From Bacillus vallismortis (lineage in GTDB: Bacteria > Bacillota > Bacilli > Bacillales > Bacillaceae): a stretch of 64,000 nucleotides of DNA. The DNA lies in the NCBI RefSeq assembly GCF_040784915.1, contig NZ_CP160797.1, forward strand, positions 2,346,137-2,410,136. The letters run 5' to 3'. The position numbers and the translations under genes are program-made. This document shows positions 43,491 through 53,151 of the stretch, in pieces; within the stretch, counting starts at the first letter, position 1; every line of letters starts with the position of its first letter. The notes beneath the pieces were generated by a model. It was not told where the DNA came from and did not search any database. It saw nothing but the letters and a program-made list of their open reading frames with translations.

Positions 43491-46279
43491 TTTTCCCCTG
43501 CAACGTAAGCCTCAAGCTCGCTGTCAGTCATTTCGGATACGTAAGTTGTCGGCAGGGCATCAAGAAACAACCGGCCATAACCTGCCGTTTTAATCCGTCT
43601 GTCCAATATGACAATCGTCCCTTTGTCTCCCGCTGTCCGCAGCAAACGGCCGATTCCTTGCCTGAAGGTCAGCACAGCTTCCGGAAGTGATACTGTTTGA
43701 AACGGATTCCGCCCTTGTTTTCGGGCAAGCTCACATTTCGCAGCATGAAGCGGATGATCAGGGGACCGGAATGGAAGCCTTGCGATCATTACCGTTATCA
43801 GCTCATCACCAGGAAAATCAACGCCTTCCCAAAAGTGATTTGTACCAAGCAAGATCGCCTGATTGGATGTTTTAAAAGTTTTCATCAGTTTGCCTGGACT
43901 TCCGCCTGAAATTCCTTGCGCCAAGAGCTGAATGCCGGAAGCACTCATCGCTTGCTTCAGCTCCTGATGAACCTTTTTCAGCATATCATGAGACGTGAAC
44001 AGCACAAGGATTTTGGGCTGTTTTTCCTTTGCCATCAGTTCAATATAACGGGCCGTATCCTGTATAAATTCAGTTTGCCCTGTATCTTGAATTGATTTCA
44101 TTTCTTTTGGAATCATCACCCGCATGCGCTCATCGTAAGAAAAAGGCGACTCAATTCTCATTGTTCGCGGGAAAAAGTCATCCAGTCCCAGACGTTCAAT
44201 CATAAATTGAAATGAATCTTCGACAGTAAGGGTTGCAGATGTCAGCACCACACTGTTTTTGCGCGCGAAAAACTGATCAGCCAGGAGTTCACCAGGTTCA
44301 AGCGGCTGTGCGTAAATGGCCACTGCGTTTTTTGCTCCCTTTGCGTCTATTTCAACCCAAACCGCTTCATCGTCATCAGACTCGAAGAACAGCTTCTGCA
44401 ACGTTAGACAGTAATGCTGCAAGCCTTTCATGACTCTTTGATATTCATCGGCTAAATAAGCGGTTTTGCTCTTCATACTCGTCAGATGTTTTTCCATCAG
44501 AGCCGACTGTGCCTCAAAAAGCTGCTGCAAATGTGTCAGCATGGAACAAAGCCTCTCTGCTCCATCCGTTAAAATAGGCCAGCTTTTATCTTGGCTTTCT
44601 TTGTTCACCTTATAGACTAGACGGTTTAAGTCTTCTTTAGGTTTTCTTCGTTTGACAAAAGAATGCACAGAGCTGAAGAAAGCATCACTTTCTGCTTGGA
44701 TGTGCTGAATCCACTCTTCCAATTCGAAAAAAGAATCAACGGGCAGGCTGTTTCGCTGAAATAGCTGTCTCATCTTTTTTAGAAGCCCCTGTTCCTTCAG
44801 AGTGCCGATTCTGTTCAATTTAGAATGCAATTCTATATACGTGGCTCTTTTTCCTAAATGTTCGCTCGCCGCACGTTCAAAATGATGGGCTTCATCGATA
44901 ATAAATGTGCCGCTTTCAGGGAGTCTTTTTTTCTGGCTGCCTTCATCGGTCAGCAAAAGGGAATGGTTGGTAATCACCAAATCGGAACGCATGGCAATCT
45001 CCTTGGCACGCTCATAAAACCCGGTCACACTTTCATGTCGACTTCTTTTATAGGAGCCCTCGTCATAAGCCAATCTGTCCCACAGCAATTTTCCGCCTGA
45101 AGGCAGATTCAGTTCAGCTACATCTCCTGTGTTTGTCTCAGTCAGCCAAACGAGGAGCTGTGCCTTTGTCAATACGGCATCATAATTATCATCTTCTTCA
45201 TGAAGCACCTGCTCGAATTTATACAGGCATAAATAATGCGATTGTCCTTTTAAAACCGCCGCTGTTACCGGAAATGGAAACAGATCTTGGACAATCGGCA
45301 AATCCTTTGTCAAAATCTGCTGCTGTAAAAGCGTTGAATACGTGCTGATAATGACCGGTTTTTTTGATTTCTTGGCAAAAAGCGCAGCCGGAATGAGGTA
45401 GCCAATCGTTTTTCCGATTCCCGGAGGAGCTTCAATCAGCGCATGCTCACGATTCGCAAACGCTTCAGCCACCTCTTTGATCATCATCATTTGGCCGTCT
45501 CTTTTTTCATAACCGGGCATTAACGCAGACAGCGCTTTTTCATTGCCCGCTTCCCAATTTTCCATCTCAAATGAGAAGTTTCCGTCTTCATTGACACGTT
45601 CATCGATCGTTGCAGGTTCTCTGACAGAAAAGGAAGAAAAGCGCGCATAGCCGGGTATTTCGGTATGTTTGTTTTCATAAATGAACATATCCAACAAATG
45701 CGTCAGATCACTGATAAAATGCTGCGAAAGTCTTCTTAACTGTTTTAATGTCGGATCAGGAAGCTGCCGCAGCTTTTCAAGGATTTCCAAAAAAATAAGC
45801 CCTGTCACTTCAGCGTCGCTGTCAGCCCGGTGCGGCTGATCATGCCGCAGTTGAAGCTCCTCGCTTAATTCGGTCAGCTTATACCCTTCAAACCCCGGAA
45901 AAACAATACGGGAGAGTTCGACAGTATCCAGCACTTCACAATCTGGGAGCTGAAAGCCCGCCTTATGTAACTCATACTTGACAAATCCAAGGTCAAAATG
46001 GATATTGTGGGCGACAAAATAAGCGCCGTCAAGCAAATGAAACACTTCCTCAGCGACAGCCTCAAACGGCTGTTCATGCTCTACCATTTGATTGGAGATT
46101 CCTGTAAGCTGCTCAATGAAAGCAGGAATGGATTTATTTGGATTAATGTATTTTGAAAACCGCTCAGTAATTTGTCCATTTTCAATTACAACCGCTGCGA
46201 TTTGTATGATTTTATCGCCTTTCTTCGGCGAATTCCCTGTTGTTTCTACATCTATAACAACGAACCGTTGCTTATTCAT
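43484..46279 (-). CDS. dinG: DinG-type helicase with N-terminal exonuclease
   Basis: A 931-aa fusion: an N-terminal DnaQ-like DEDD 3'-5' exonuclease (FVVIDVETTGNSPKKG at residues 6-21; HNIHFDLGF near 90; HRADSDAEVT near 150) and an XPD-like helicase with Walker A EAPPGIGKTIGYL near 275 and DEAH box TFIIDEAHHFE near 450. Unlike YpvA I do not see a four-cysteine iron-sulfur cluster. Firmicute DinG homologues act mainly as single-strand exonucleases. ATG 46279 follows GAGGTG; longer readings lack one. A separate terminator precedes ypmA. Confidence 0.93.
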   Translation of the reverse strand: MNKQRFVVIDVETTGNSPKKGDKIIQIAAVVIENGQITERFSKYINPNKSIPAFIEQLTGISNQMVEHEQPFEAVAEEVFHLLDGAYFVAHNIHFDLGFVKYELHKAGFQLPDCEVLDTVELSRIVFPGFEGYKLTELSEELQLRHDQPHRADSDAEVTGLIFLEILEKLRQLPDPTLKQLRRLSQHFISDLTHLLDMFIYENKHTEIPGYARFSSFSVREPATIDERVNEDGNFSFEMENWEAGNEKALSALMPGYEKRDGQMMMIKEVAEAFANREHALIEAPPGIGKTIGYLIPAALFAKKSKKPVIISTYSTLLQQQILTKDLPIVQDLFPFPVTAAVLKGQSHYLCLYKFEQVLHEEDDNYDAVLTKAQLLVWLTETNTGDVAELNLPSGGKLLWDRLAYDEGSYKRSRHESVTGFYERAKEIAMRSDLVITNHSLLLTDEGSQKKRLPESGTFIIDEAHHFERAASEHLGKRATYIELHSKLNRIGTLKEQGLLKKMRQLFQRNSLPVDSFFELEEWIQHIQAESDAFFSSVHSFVKRRKPKEDLNRLVYKVNKESQDKSWPILTDGAERLCSMLTHLQQLFEAQSALMEKHLTSMKSKTAYLADEYQRVMKGLQHYCLTLQKLFFESDDDEAVWVEIDAKGAKNAVAIYAQPLEPGELLADQFFARKNSVVLTSATLTVEDSFQFMIERLGLDDFFPRTMRIESPFSYDERMRVMIPKEMKSIQDTGQTEFIQDTARYIELMAKEKQPKILVLFTSHDMLKKVHQELKQAMSASGIQLLAQGISGGSPGKLMKTFKTSNQAILLGTNHFWEGVDFPGDELITVMIARLPFRSPDHPLHAAKCELARKQGRNPFQTVSLPEAVLTFRQGIGRLLRTAGDKGTIVILDRRIKTAGYGRLFLDALPTTYVSEMTDSELEAYVAGEKE

Positions 46280-46339
46280 TAAAATGGACACCTCAATTCT
46301 TGCATACGACAAAAGTGTAACACGTTTTGTACGGAAATG

Positions 46340-46357
46340 GAGCGGCAAAACCGTTTT
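46340..46357. repeat. GAGCGGCAAAACCG hairpin, copy 2
   Basis: GAGCGGCAAAACCG (46340-46353) followed by TTTT, about 60 bp before the dinG start. It is identical over 14 nt with the copy before ypmA. Confidence 0.4.
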
Positions 46358-46376
46358 ACTCTCAAAATCTTAAAAG

Positions 46377-46402
46377 AAAACCCCCGATAAAGGGGGCTTT
46401 TC
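46377..46402 (-). terminator. panBCD terminator
   Basis: On the minus strand GCCCCC and GGGGGT arms around TTTATC, followed by TTTC, immediately after panD. Confidence 0.8.
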
Positions 46403-46404
46403 TT

Positions 46405-46788
46405 CTACAACATTGTACGGGCTGGTTCGTTCCCCAGCATTTGTTCAATTTTGTTTTGATCATTCAGAACAGCCACTTTTGGCTCGTGGCTTGCCGCATC
46501 TTGATCAGACATCATTTTGTAGGAAATGATAATAACCTTATCTCCTACCTGCACAAGGCGTGCGGCTGCACCGTTTAAGCAGATGACGCCGCTTCCGCGT
46601 TCACCAGGAATAATATACGTTTCCAGACGCGCTCCATTATTATTATTCACAATTTGCACTTTTTCATTAGGAAGCATTCCCACTGCATCAATAAGATCTT
46701 CATCAATTGTAATGCTTCCCACATAGTTCAGATTTGCTTCCGTAACGGTTGCCCTGTGAAGCTTGCCGCTCATCATCGTGCGATACAT
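46405..46788 (-). CDS. panD: Aspartate 1-decarboxylase proenzyme
   Basis: A 127-aa pyruvoyl enzyme that makes beta-alanine for pantothenate. Self-cleavage occurs at G24-S25 in [10 protein letters not shown], giving the pyruvoyl group on the new N-terminus. Lys9 and Tyr near 58 in the active site are present. It starts 1 nt after panC and has GGAGAG before ATG 46788. It is the last gene of panBCD. Confidence 0.96.
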   Translation of the reverse strand: MYRTMMSGKLHRATVTEANLNYVGSITIDEDLIDAVGMLPNEKVQIVNNNNGARLETYIIPGERGSGVICLNGAAARLVQVGDKVIIISYKMMSDQDAASHEPKVAVLNDQNKIEQMLGNEPARTML

Positions 46789-46789
46789 A

Positions 46790-47650
46790 TTATATTCTCT
46801 CCATTTCTCGAATATCAATAATGATATTATCTATTAAACGCGCTTTTGAAAAAGCAACTGCAACAGCCAGAATGACCTTTCCTTCCATTTTGTCCGCAGG
46901 CTCGAGTTTCGGATAGGAATAAAGCTCCACATAGTCAATGGTGCCGCTTGTCGTTTCAATGATTTCTTTCGCCGCTTTTATCACCGCTTCAGGGTCTCTT
47001 TCGCCGGCTCTGATCAACTCCGCACTTGTTTGAAGGGCCCGATACAGCTTAGGCGCTTCTTTTCTTTCCTCAGCAGTTAAGTATACATTGCGGGAGCTTT
47101 TGGCTAAGCCGTCTTCCTCTCTGACTGTATCGACAGCAACCAGTTCAATATCCATGAAGAAATCGCTGATTAAGCCATCAACAACCGCCACCTGCTGTGC
47201 ATCCTTTAAACCGAAATAGGCACGGGTCGGCTGCACAAGATTGAACAGCTTCGTCAGTACAATTGCAACACCGTCAAAATGTCCTTCTCTTGAGCGTCCG
47301 CATAAAACATCCGTGCGTCTTTCGACGCGAATCGTGACATTCTTTTCGCCAGGATACATATCATGGGCACTAGGCGTAAAAAGAATATCGACGCCTGCGT
47401 TATCTGCAAGGCCCGCATCCCGCTCAATATCGCGCGGATATGCCTCAAAATCTTCATTAGGACCGAATTGCGCAGGATTCACAAAAATACTCATAACGAC
47501 GGCGTCATTTTCTTGTCTTGCTTTGTCTGCCAAGGTTAAATGCCCCTCATGCAGAAAGCCCATCGTCGGAACAAATCCGATTGACTTCCCCTCTGACTGG
47601 TATTGTCTTATGGCTTCTTTCAGCTGTGAAATATCTGTAATCTGTCTCAT
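46790..47650 (-). CDS. panC: Pantothenate synthetase
   Basis: A 286-aa HIGH-type ligase that joins pantoate and beta-alanine with ATP. The nucleotide motif [15 protein letters not shown] (residues 28-42) carries Hx[10 protein letters not shown] near 148 binds ATP, and the KMSKS-equivalent is AKSSRNVYL near 177. It sits 1 nt after panB and 1 nt before panD, which indicates a tightly packed operon. Confidence 0.96.
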   Translation of the reverse strand: MRQITDISQLKEAIRQYQSEGKSIGFVPTMGFLHEGHLTLADKARQENDAVVMSIFVNPAQFGPNEDFEAYPRDIERDAGLADNAGVDILFTPSAHDMYPGEKNVTIRVERRTDVLCGRSREGHFDGVAIVLTKLFNLVQPTRAYFGLKDAQQVAVVDGLISDFFMDIELVAVDTVREEDGLAKSSRNVYLTAEERKEAPKLYRALQTSAELIRAGERDPEAVIKAAKEIIETTSGTIDYVELYSYPKLEPADKMEGKVILAVAVAFSKARLIDNIIIDIREMERI

Positions 47651-47651
47651 C

Positions 47652-48485
47652 TTATTTTCCTCCGTACAAGCCGTCCAGCACTGTCTGATTCATTTGAAAG
47701 GAATGTTTTTGTTCAGGGAAAGCACGATGTCTTACATCCTGGACATATCCGCTGATTGCTGTTTCGATTGTTTCGTCAATTCGCGTATATTGCTTTACAA
47801 ATTTAGGTGTTCTCTCTACACCGTGGCCGATAATATCATGATAAACGAGAACTTGTCCGTCCGCTTTCACACCGGCACCGATTCCGATGACAGGTATGCT
47901 TAGCATCTCGGCAATTTTGGCTGTGAGTTCTGCAGGCACACATTCCAGCACAAGCATCATAGCTCCTGCTTCTTCGCATTTTATACTGTCTTCTATTAAT
48001 TTTTTGGCGCTTTGTTCGTCTTTGCCCTGTACTTTATATCCACCCAATACACCGACTGACTGCGGTGTCAGACCTAAGTGACTAACTACCGGAATGCCCC
48101 CAAGCGTCAATGCGCGAATGGATTCAAACACGCCTTCTCCGCCTTCAAGCTTCAGTGCGTCGGCTCCGCTTTCCTGAACGATAGCCGCTGCATTTTTCAG
48201 CGTATCCTCCTTGGACAGGTGATAAGACATAAACGGCATATCCGTTACGATAAATGTATTTGGCGCGCCCCTTTTAACGGCTTTTGTATGATGGATCATG
48301 TCCGCAACTGTCACGCCGACAGTTGAATCAAGTCCGAGGACGACCATTCCGAGTGAATCACCGACTAAAATCATGTCAACTCCCGCTTGTTCAGCAAGCT
48401 TAGCTGCCGGATAATCATAAGCGGTCAGCATCACAATCGGTTCTTCAGTCTGCTTCATTTTTAGAAAATCGAGTTTTGTTTTCAT
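47652..48485 (-). CDS. panB: Ketopantoate hydroxymethyltransferase
   Basis: A 277-aa TIM-barrel enzyme converting 2-oxoisovalerate to ketopantoate with methylene-tetrahydrofolate. Metal ligands are in VGDSLGMV near 42 and [10 protein letters not shown] near 84; Glu in VLECVPAE near 178 is catalytic. Ribosome site AGGAGGAG. It is first of panBCD and is preceded by a long leader with an internal terminator and its own promoter inside the birA 3' flank. Confidence 0.96.
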   Translation of the reverse strand: MKTKLDFLKMKQTEEPIVMLTAYDYPAAKLAEQAGVDMILVGDSLGMVVLGLDSTVGVTVADMIHHTKAVKRGAPNTFIVTDMPFMSYHLSKEDTLKNAAAIVQESGADALKLEGGEGVFESIRALTLGGIPVVSHLGLTPQSVGVLGGYKVQGKDEQSAKKLIEDSIKCEEAGAMMLVLECVPAELTAKIAEMLSIPVIGIGAGVKADGQVLVYHDIIGHGVERTPKFVKQYTRIDETIETAISGYVQDVRHRAFPEQKHSFQMNQTVLDGLYGGK

Positions 48486-48690
48486 GTTTTCTCCTCCTCA
48501 TGTTTAGAGGAGATGAGCTGCCGTTTTCTTATACAAGCCAAAAAACCTTCCGTTACACGAGAAGGATTCTTCACTTTCTAAAGTTCGGCGAGTTTCATCC
48601 CTCTGTCCCAGTCCTTTTTTGGATCAAGGCAGACTGCTGCAATGTCAATCTATTTTTATAATAGGTGCAGTTCGCAGGCGATACTGCCCA
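48486..48690 (-). promoter_or_regulatory. panB 5' leader with alternative hairpins
   Basis: From the predicted start near 48689 the leader is about 200 nt. A terminator-like hairpin uses CCTTCTCGT (48557-48565) and ACGGAAGG (48546-48553), followed by TTTTTT. The arm ATCCTTCT (48560-48567) can instead pair with AGAGGGAT (48597-48604), enclosing a small ACTTT/AAAGT hairpin. The two structures exclude each other, as in riboswitch expression platforms. A conserved pan RNA motif is known upstream of panB in some Firmicutes; identity with it is not verified. Confidence 0.65.
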
Positions 48691-48695
48691 ATGGA

Positions 48696-48725
48696 AGTAT
48701 ACCAAAATCAACGGGCTTGTACCAA
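48696..48725 (-). promoter_or_regulatory. Probable panBCD promoter
   Basis: On the minus strand TTGGTA (48720-48725) and TATACT (48696-48701) are spaced 18 bp, immediately after the birA stop. Confidence 0.6.
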
Positions 48726-48729
48726 CACA

Positions 48730-49707
48730 TTAACCTAATTCTATATCGGCAGAATAGATTTTTTTAATGCCTTCCTTCGTTTCTAAAAGAAGAACACCTT
48801 CATCATCTATACCTAACGCCTTCCCGTAAAATGTTCCATTTAATGTTCTGGCCCTCATATTAGAGCCGATTCCCAGCGCGTAGCTTTCCCATAAAAGCTT
48901 AATCGGCGTAAAACCGTGCGTCATATAATCCCGGTACCGTTTTTCAAAGGTAAGCAAGATATGCTGGATGACACCGGCCCGGTCAATTTTTTCTCCGGCG
49001 GCTTGGCTGAGGCTTGTCGCAATGTCCTTCAGGTCATCTGGAAAATCATCCGACTGCTGATTGACGTTAATGCCAATCCCGATGATGACCGAACGTACCC
49101 GGTCTTCCTCGGCCTGCATTTCTGTTAAGACGCCGACTGTTTTTTTTCCGTTAATCAAAATATCATTAGGCCATTTTATATCCGTTTGGATGCCTGCTGC
49201 CTCTTCTATTCCCTGCACAACAGCTACTGCAGCAAGTAATGTGAGCTGCGGTGTTTTTTGGAGCGGAATGTCAGGCCGTAAAATCAGGCTCATCCAAATA
49301 CCGTTTCCCTCTTGGGAATGCCATACCCTTGACATTCGCCCCCTGCCGGCTGTTTGTTTATCAGCCACGACGAGAGTGCCCTCTGCTGCGTTATTATTTG
49401 CAAGCTCATGCGCCGTTTTTTGCGTGCTTGCTAGAACGTCGTGATAAATAAGGTACTGGCCCATCACTTCCGTTTTCAGTCCGAAGCGAATTTCACTTTC
49501 ACTGAGTTTCCCGGGCTTTTTGATGAGACGATATCCTTTTCTCCTAACAGCTTCTACTTCATAGCCCTCTTTCCGAAGCTCTTCAATATGCTTCCACACA
49601 GCAGTTCTGGAACAGCCGAGGGCGTCACTGATTTTTTGGCCGGAAATAAATTCATTTCCAGCCTGAGAAAATAATTCAATAAGATCTTTTCTTAATGTTG
49701 ACCGCAT
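48730..49707 (-). CDS. birA: Biotin ligase and biotin-operon repressor BirA
   Basis: A 325-aa protein with an N-terminal winged helix (KISDALGCSRTAVWKHIEEL near 25-44) and a biotin protein ligase domain. The ligase signature GRGRMSRVW is near 120 and the KWPNDILIN motif near 178. It biotinylates acetyl-CoA and pyruvate carboxylases and represses biotin genes when charged. ATG 49707 overlaps the 3' end of cca by 16 nt. The N-terminal HTH marks it as a bifunctional type. Confidence 0.95.
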   Translation of the reverse strand: MRSTLRKDLIELFSQAGNEFISGQKISDALGCSRTAVWKHIEELRKEGYEVEAVRRKGYRLIKKPGKLSESEIRFGLKTEVMGQYLIYHDVLASTQKTAHELANNNAAEGTLVVADKQTAGRGRMSRVWHSQEGNGIWMSLILRPDIPLQKTPQLTLLAAVAVVQGIEEAAGIQTDIKWPNDILINGKKTVGVLTEMQAEEDRVRSVIIGIGINVNQQSDDFPDDLKDIATSLSQAAGEKIDRAGVIQHILLTFEKRYRDYMTHGFTPIKLLWESYALGIGSNMRARTLNGTFYGKALGIDDEGVLLLETKEGIKKIYSADIELG

Positions 49708-50885
49708 GTCTTCAGCCACTCCTCTATGTGCTTCTTTTGATTGGAGAGCTTTCCCGTCAAAACAGCCTGCTCAATCCGCTGTAATTCTTCCGACACCCAT
49801 TGTCCGGCAGGCCGGTTTCGCAGCGCAAGCAAATCCTTACCCGTGATATCAAGATCCTTAAGGTTTTTAATCGGCAGGCTTTGATAAGCGTTTTGGATGT
49901 CCTTCAATTTTTCTTCATCTAGTCTTTCGTTTTGCCGAAGCTGTGATATTCTGGCCGCTGAAAGAAGTGCTTTTTCCCCAGCCTCGTACATTGACATAGC
50001 GTCAAGGCTTTGGCCAAACGTATAGGCAATGTGAATGGCTTCCTTCATTACTTTTCCCGGAAGCTTCCATGCTTTCAGGAAAAGCGGCGCATCTTTCAAA
50101 TCTATTTCAAGATCAATTAAAAGCGCAGCCCAAAGCTCCTCACGGGATGTTAAAGATTCAAACGAAAACTCACTCGCCGCAAGCAGGTTCTCTCGTTTAT
50201 GATAAAAACCAGGCAGTTCTTCGTACAACCCAGTTTGAATGAGAGTTTGAAGCGCCTGGCGGGACGCTCTTCCCTTTAGCAGTTTCTCGAACTCTATTGT
50301 TTTTCGTTCAACTGAAACATGGGATAAGAGTGTTTTTTCCTTCGTGATCGCTTCTTCTGTTTCTAGTGAAAGCGTAAAGCCAAGCTGGCTCATAAAACGT
50401 ACGGCTCTCAGCATGCGAAGCGCATCCTCTTGAAATCTGTGATTGGGCCTTCCGACGGTTCGAATCAGCTTCTGATCAATATCTTTCTTGCCGCCAAAAT
50501 AATCAAGCACTTGACCTTCCGCTGTCATGGCCATCGCGTTAATCGTCAAATCCCTGCGTTTCAAATCCTCTTCTAATGATGTGATAAAGTTCACTTCTGA
50601 AGGTCTTCTATAATCCTCATACTCTGATTCAGTCCGGAATGTCGTGACTTCATAGGTTTCATCTTCCCAGAGCACAATAATGGTCCCGTGCTCTTTTCCT
50701 ACATCAACCGTCCGCTGAAACAGCCGTTCTACTTGATCCGGTGCCGCATCAGTCGCAATATCGACATCTCCGATCGTTCGTTTCATATAGCTGTCTCGAA
50801 CTGCGCCTCCCACAAAATAAGCCTGGTGGCCCGCTTCAATTAAGGTGCGGAGCACGGGAAGCGCTTTGATAAAAACTTGTTCCAT
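49692..50885 (-). CDS. cca: CCA-adding tRNA nucleotidyltransferase
   Basis: A 397-aa class II nucleotidyltransferase. The nucleotidyl motif FVGGAVRDSYM with GDVDIATDA (DxD, near residues 37-45) binds metal and NTP, and a template-like RRDLTINAMA plus EDALRMLRAVRF motif follow. It builds or repairs the 3' CCA end of tRNA. It begins 4 nt after bshA and overlaps birA, inside the long ypjD-to-birA operon. Confidence 0.95.
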   Translation of the reverse strand: MEQVFIKALPVLRTLIEAGHQAYFVGGAVRDSYMKRTIGDVDIATDAAPDQVERLFQRTVDVGKEHGTIIVLWEDETYEVTTFRTESEYEDYRRPSEVNFITSLEEDLKRRDLTINAMAMTAEGQVLDYFGGKKDIDQKLIRTVGRPNHRFQEDALRMLRAVRFMSQLGFTLSLETEEAITKEKTLLSHVSVERKTIEFEKLLKGRASRQALQTLIQTGLYEELPGFYHKRENLLAASEFSFESLTSREELWAALLIDLEIDLKDAPLFLKAWKLPGKVMKEAIHIAYTFGQSLDAMSMYEAGEKALLSAARISQLRQNERLDEEKLKDIQNAYQSLPIKNLKDLDITGKDLLALRNRPAGQWVSEELQRIEQAVLTGKLSNQKKHIEEWLKTCGQH

Positions 50886-50889
50886 ATGA

Positions 50890-52023
50890 TCACTCCGGTT
50901 CTGCTAAATCGGCATAAATCTGTTCATACTGGCTGACAATTTTTTGTGAAGAAAATTCATTTTTTAGCATTTCCATTGCCGCCTTTGTAAAACCCTTGCT
51001 TAGCTGTTCATCTTCTAAAATACGCATCGCGCAGGCTGTTGCGGCTGCAACGTCGCCGACATCCACCAAAAATCCGCTCACACTGTTTTTAATAACCTCC
51101 GGGATACCGCCAGTGTTTGTTCCGATACAAGGCACTCCGCAAGCCATCGCTTCAAGCAGGACAAGTCCGAAGCTTTCTTTTTCGGACAGCAGCAGTTTCA
51201 GATCGCTAATAGAATAAAGCTCCTCAACACGGTCTTGATTTCCAAGCATTAAGACTTGGTTTTCCAATCCATATTTTCTGACAAGCTCACAGGCCGTCGA
51301 CTTCTCCGGGCCGTCCCCGACTAAAAGCAGCTTGGCTTTCGTTTTGCCGGCGATATTCCGGAACACGCGGATGACATCCTGCACGCGTTTGACCTTTCTG
51401 AAGTTAGACACATGGATGACGACTTTTTCGTCTGGTAAAATACCATGTTTCTCTTTAATCGCTCCATTGTTTTTCTTCAAATACACGCGCTCATCTATAA
51501 AGTTATAAATCGTTTCTATTTTTTTCTCCGGTTTAATTAAATCGTACGTTTCAGCTGCAAGCGCTGAGGAGACAGCGGTCACCCTGTCTGATGCCTCAAT
51601 GGCAAAACGGATAAGATCTTTTAGAGACGGGTCATATCCCAGCACCGTAATATCCGTGCCGTGCAAAGTTGTCACAATGCCGATATTGCGTTTCAGCATC
51701 TGCTTTGCTAGATAAGCGCAAACCGCATGCGGGAGAGCGTAGTGAGCATGTATAATGTCTAAATTCTCCCGTTCCGCCACCTCAGCAATTTTGCTTGCCA
51801 ATGCCAAATCATACGGCGGATACTTAAAAACAGCATATTGATTAACCTCAACCTCATGAAAATGAATATTGGGGTGATATGTATTCAGTCTAAACGGGAT
51901 GCTTGATGTGATAAAATGGATTTCATGTCCTTTTTCAGCAAGCTGCTTCCCCAGTTCTGTCGCAATGATACCTGAGCCTCCGACGCTCGGATAACATGTG
52001 ATCCCTATTTTTAGTTTTTTCAT
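50890..52023 (-). CDS. bshA: Bacillithiol glycosyltransferase BshA (YpjH)
   Basis: A 377-aa GT4 enzyme that joins L-malate and UDP-GlcNAc, the first step in bacillithiol synthesis. [16 protein letters not shown] near residue 11-26 is the N-terminal glycine loop, and the EX7E motif [14 protein letters not shown] near 282 binds the nucleotide sugar. It overlaps bshB1 by 4 nt, which places the first two bacillithiol steps in one operon with mgsA. Confidence 0.95.
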   Translation of the reverse strand: MKKLKIGITCYPSVGGSGIIATELGKQLAEKGHEIHFITSSIPFRLNTYHPNIHFHEVEVNQYAVFKYPPYDLALASKIAEVAERENLDIIHAHYALPHAVCAYLAKQMLKRNIGIVTTLHGTDITVLGYDPSLKDLIRFAIEASDRVTAVSSALAAETYDLIKPEKKIETIYNFIDERVYLKKNNGAIKEKHGILPDEKVVIHVSNFRKVKRVQDVIRVFRNIAGKTKAKLLLVGDGPEKSTACELVRKYGLENQVLMLGNQDRVEELYSISDLKLLLSEKESFGLVLLEAMACGVPCIGTNTGGIPEVIKNSVSGFLVDVGDVAAATACAMRILEDEQLSKGFTKAAMEMLKNEFSSQKIVSQYEQIYADLAEPE

Positions 52024-52730
52024 TGTTCGCCCCCAAGCACATCATGATCGAGCAACAGCATCCGTTTGGAAAAGAAACCCTCGGCATACTCCACACCCGC
52101 TTCTTTACCGTAAAGCTTTTCTCTCGCTTCAACGATCTCGATATAGCCATTCGTCAGAGGAGTTGAAACTGAATCCTTTGACGGTATAAACTGGCTTTTG
52201 TAGGCATTAAGGCTTTGTTTCTTGGCCTCTATTGTATTCGATATATCAATGACAAAATCAGGCTGATGAAAACCATTTATCATATAGTAGTAAACCTTGC
52301 TTATTTTATGCGCGGGAAGGCTCTTTTCATCTTTATATTTATGGATTCCTGCGGAAAAGATTGCTTCTTCCACCAGTGCAGCGGCATTGCCGTGATCCGG
52401 ATGGCGATCCTTTTTATATGGCATAAAAACTGCTTTTGGCCGGCAGGTTCTGATCACACTGACAATCGCCCGAATGGCCTGGTCACTCATCATCAGGCCG
52501 CGGTCTGGAAGCGTCAGCTGCATTCTTTTTTCTGCGCCTAATATACGGGCTGCTTCAGCTGCTTCTTCTTTACGTAAACTGACAGTTCCGTTTGAAGAGA
52601 GTTCCGCTTCGGTCAAATCGCATATCATTACTTTTTTTCCTTGTTTGACAAACTTTGCGATTGTGCCGCCCATTCCGATCTCGACATCATCACTGTGGGC
52701 GCCAAAAGCAAGAACGTCAGCATTATACAT
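52020..52730 (-). CDS. bshB1: Bacillithiol deacetylase BshB1 (YpjG)
   Basis: A 236-aa LmbE-like zinc deacetylase that removes acetate from GlcNAc-malate, second step of bacillithiol synthesis. Zinc ligands H12 and D15 (GAHSDDVE) and H113 (DRHPDHG) are present. ATG 52730 follows GGGGAG at 9 nt and overlaps mgsA by 8 nt. A longer frame to 52844 exists but runs inside mgsA without a ribosome site. Confidence 0.94.
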   Translation of the reverse strand: MYNADVLAFGAHSDDVEIGMGGTIAKFVKQGKKVMICDLTEAELSSNGTVSLRKEEAAEAARILGAEKRMQLTLPDRGLMMSDQAIRAIVSVIRTCRPKAVFMPYKKDRHPDHGNAAALVEEAIFSAGIHKYKDEKSLPAHKISKVYYYMINGFHQPDFVIDISNTIEAKKQSLNAYKSQFIPSKDSVSTPLTNGYIEIVEAREKLYGKEAGVEYAEGFFSKRMLLLDHDVLGGEQ

Positions 52731-53136
52731 TCGGCTCTTCTCCCCTAAGAAGATTGCGGAATTCGAAAACACCTTCATCAAGGGTGCGGACAAGAATCTC
52801 CGCGGTACCCATATTTGTGGCGAGCGGAATGGAATACACGTCACATAACCGGATTAATGCCGAGACATCCGGTTCATGCGGCTGCGCGGTCAGCGGGTCG
52901 CGCAAAAAAATGACAAGGTCGAGTGCATTGGCTGCGATCAGTGCGCCGATTTGCTGGTCTCCACCTAAAGGGCCGGATTGAAAACGTTCAATTTGAAGAC
53001 CTGTCGCCTCTTGAATTTTCAATCCCGTTGTTCCGGTTGCGTATAGGTCGTGATGCCTCAAAATATTCCGATAGGCAGTCGTGAATTGAATCATATCCTG
53101 TTTTTTCTTGTCATGCGCGATCAAAGCAATTTTCAT
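52723..53136 (-). CDS. mgsA: Methylglyoxal synthase
   Basis: A 137-aa enzyme that converts dihydroxyacetone phosphate to methylglyoxal and phosphate. The catalytic Asp is D60 in [10 protein letters not shown], and the phosphate and acid/base residues include H87 and D90 (AQPHEPD). Methylglyoxal is detoxified with bacillithiol, whose first genes are directly downstream in the same operon, a functional pairing. The start is the second of two adjacent ATGs. Confidence 0.95.
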   Translation of the reverse strand: MKIALIAHDKKKQDMIQFTTAYRNILRHHDLYATGTTGLKIQEATGLQIERFQSGPLGGDQQIGALIAANALDLVIFLRDPLTAQPHEPDVSALIRLCDVYSIPLATNMGTAEILVRTLDEGVFEFRNLLRGEEPNV

Positions 53137-53151
53137 CATTTATCCCCCTGT

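Noticed and set aside
47241..47903. 220-codon plus-strand frame
   Set aside because: Antisense across the panC/panB junction, both of which are well supported.
48605..48690. T-box leader for panB
   Set aside because: The conserved T-box bulge sequence (AGGGTGGNACCGCG) is absent.
52655..52981. Overlapping plus-strand frames
   Set aside because: Antisense to mgsA and bshB1; no translation signals.
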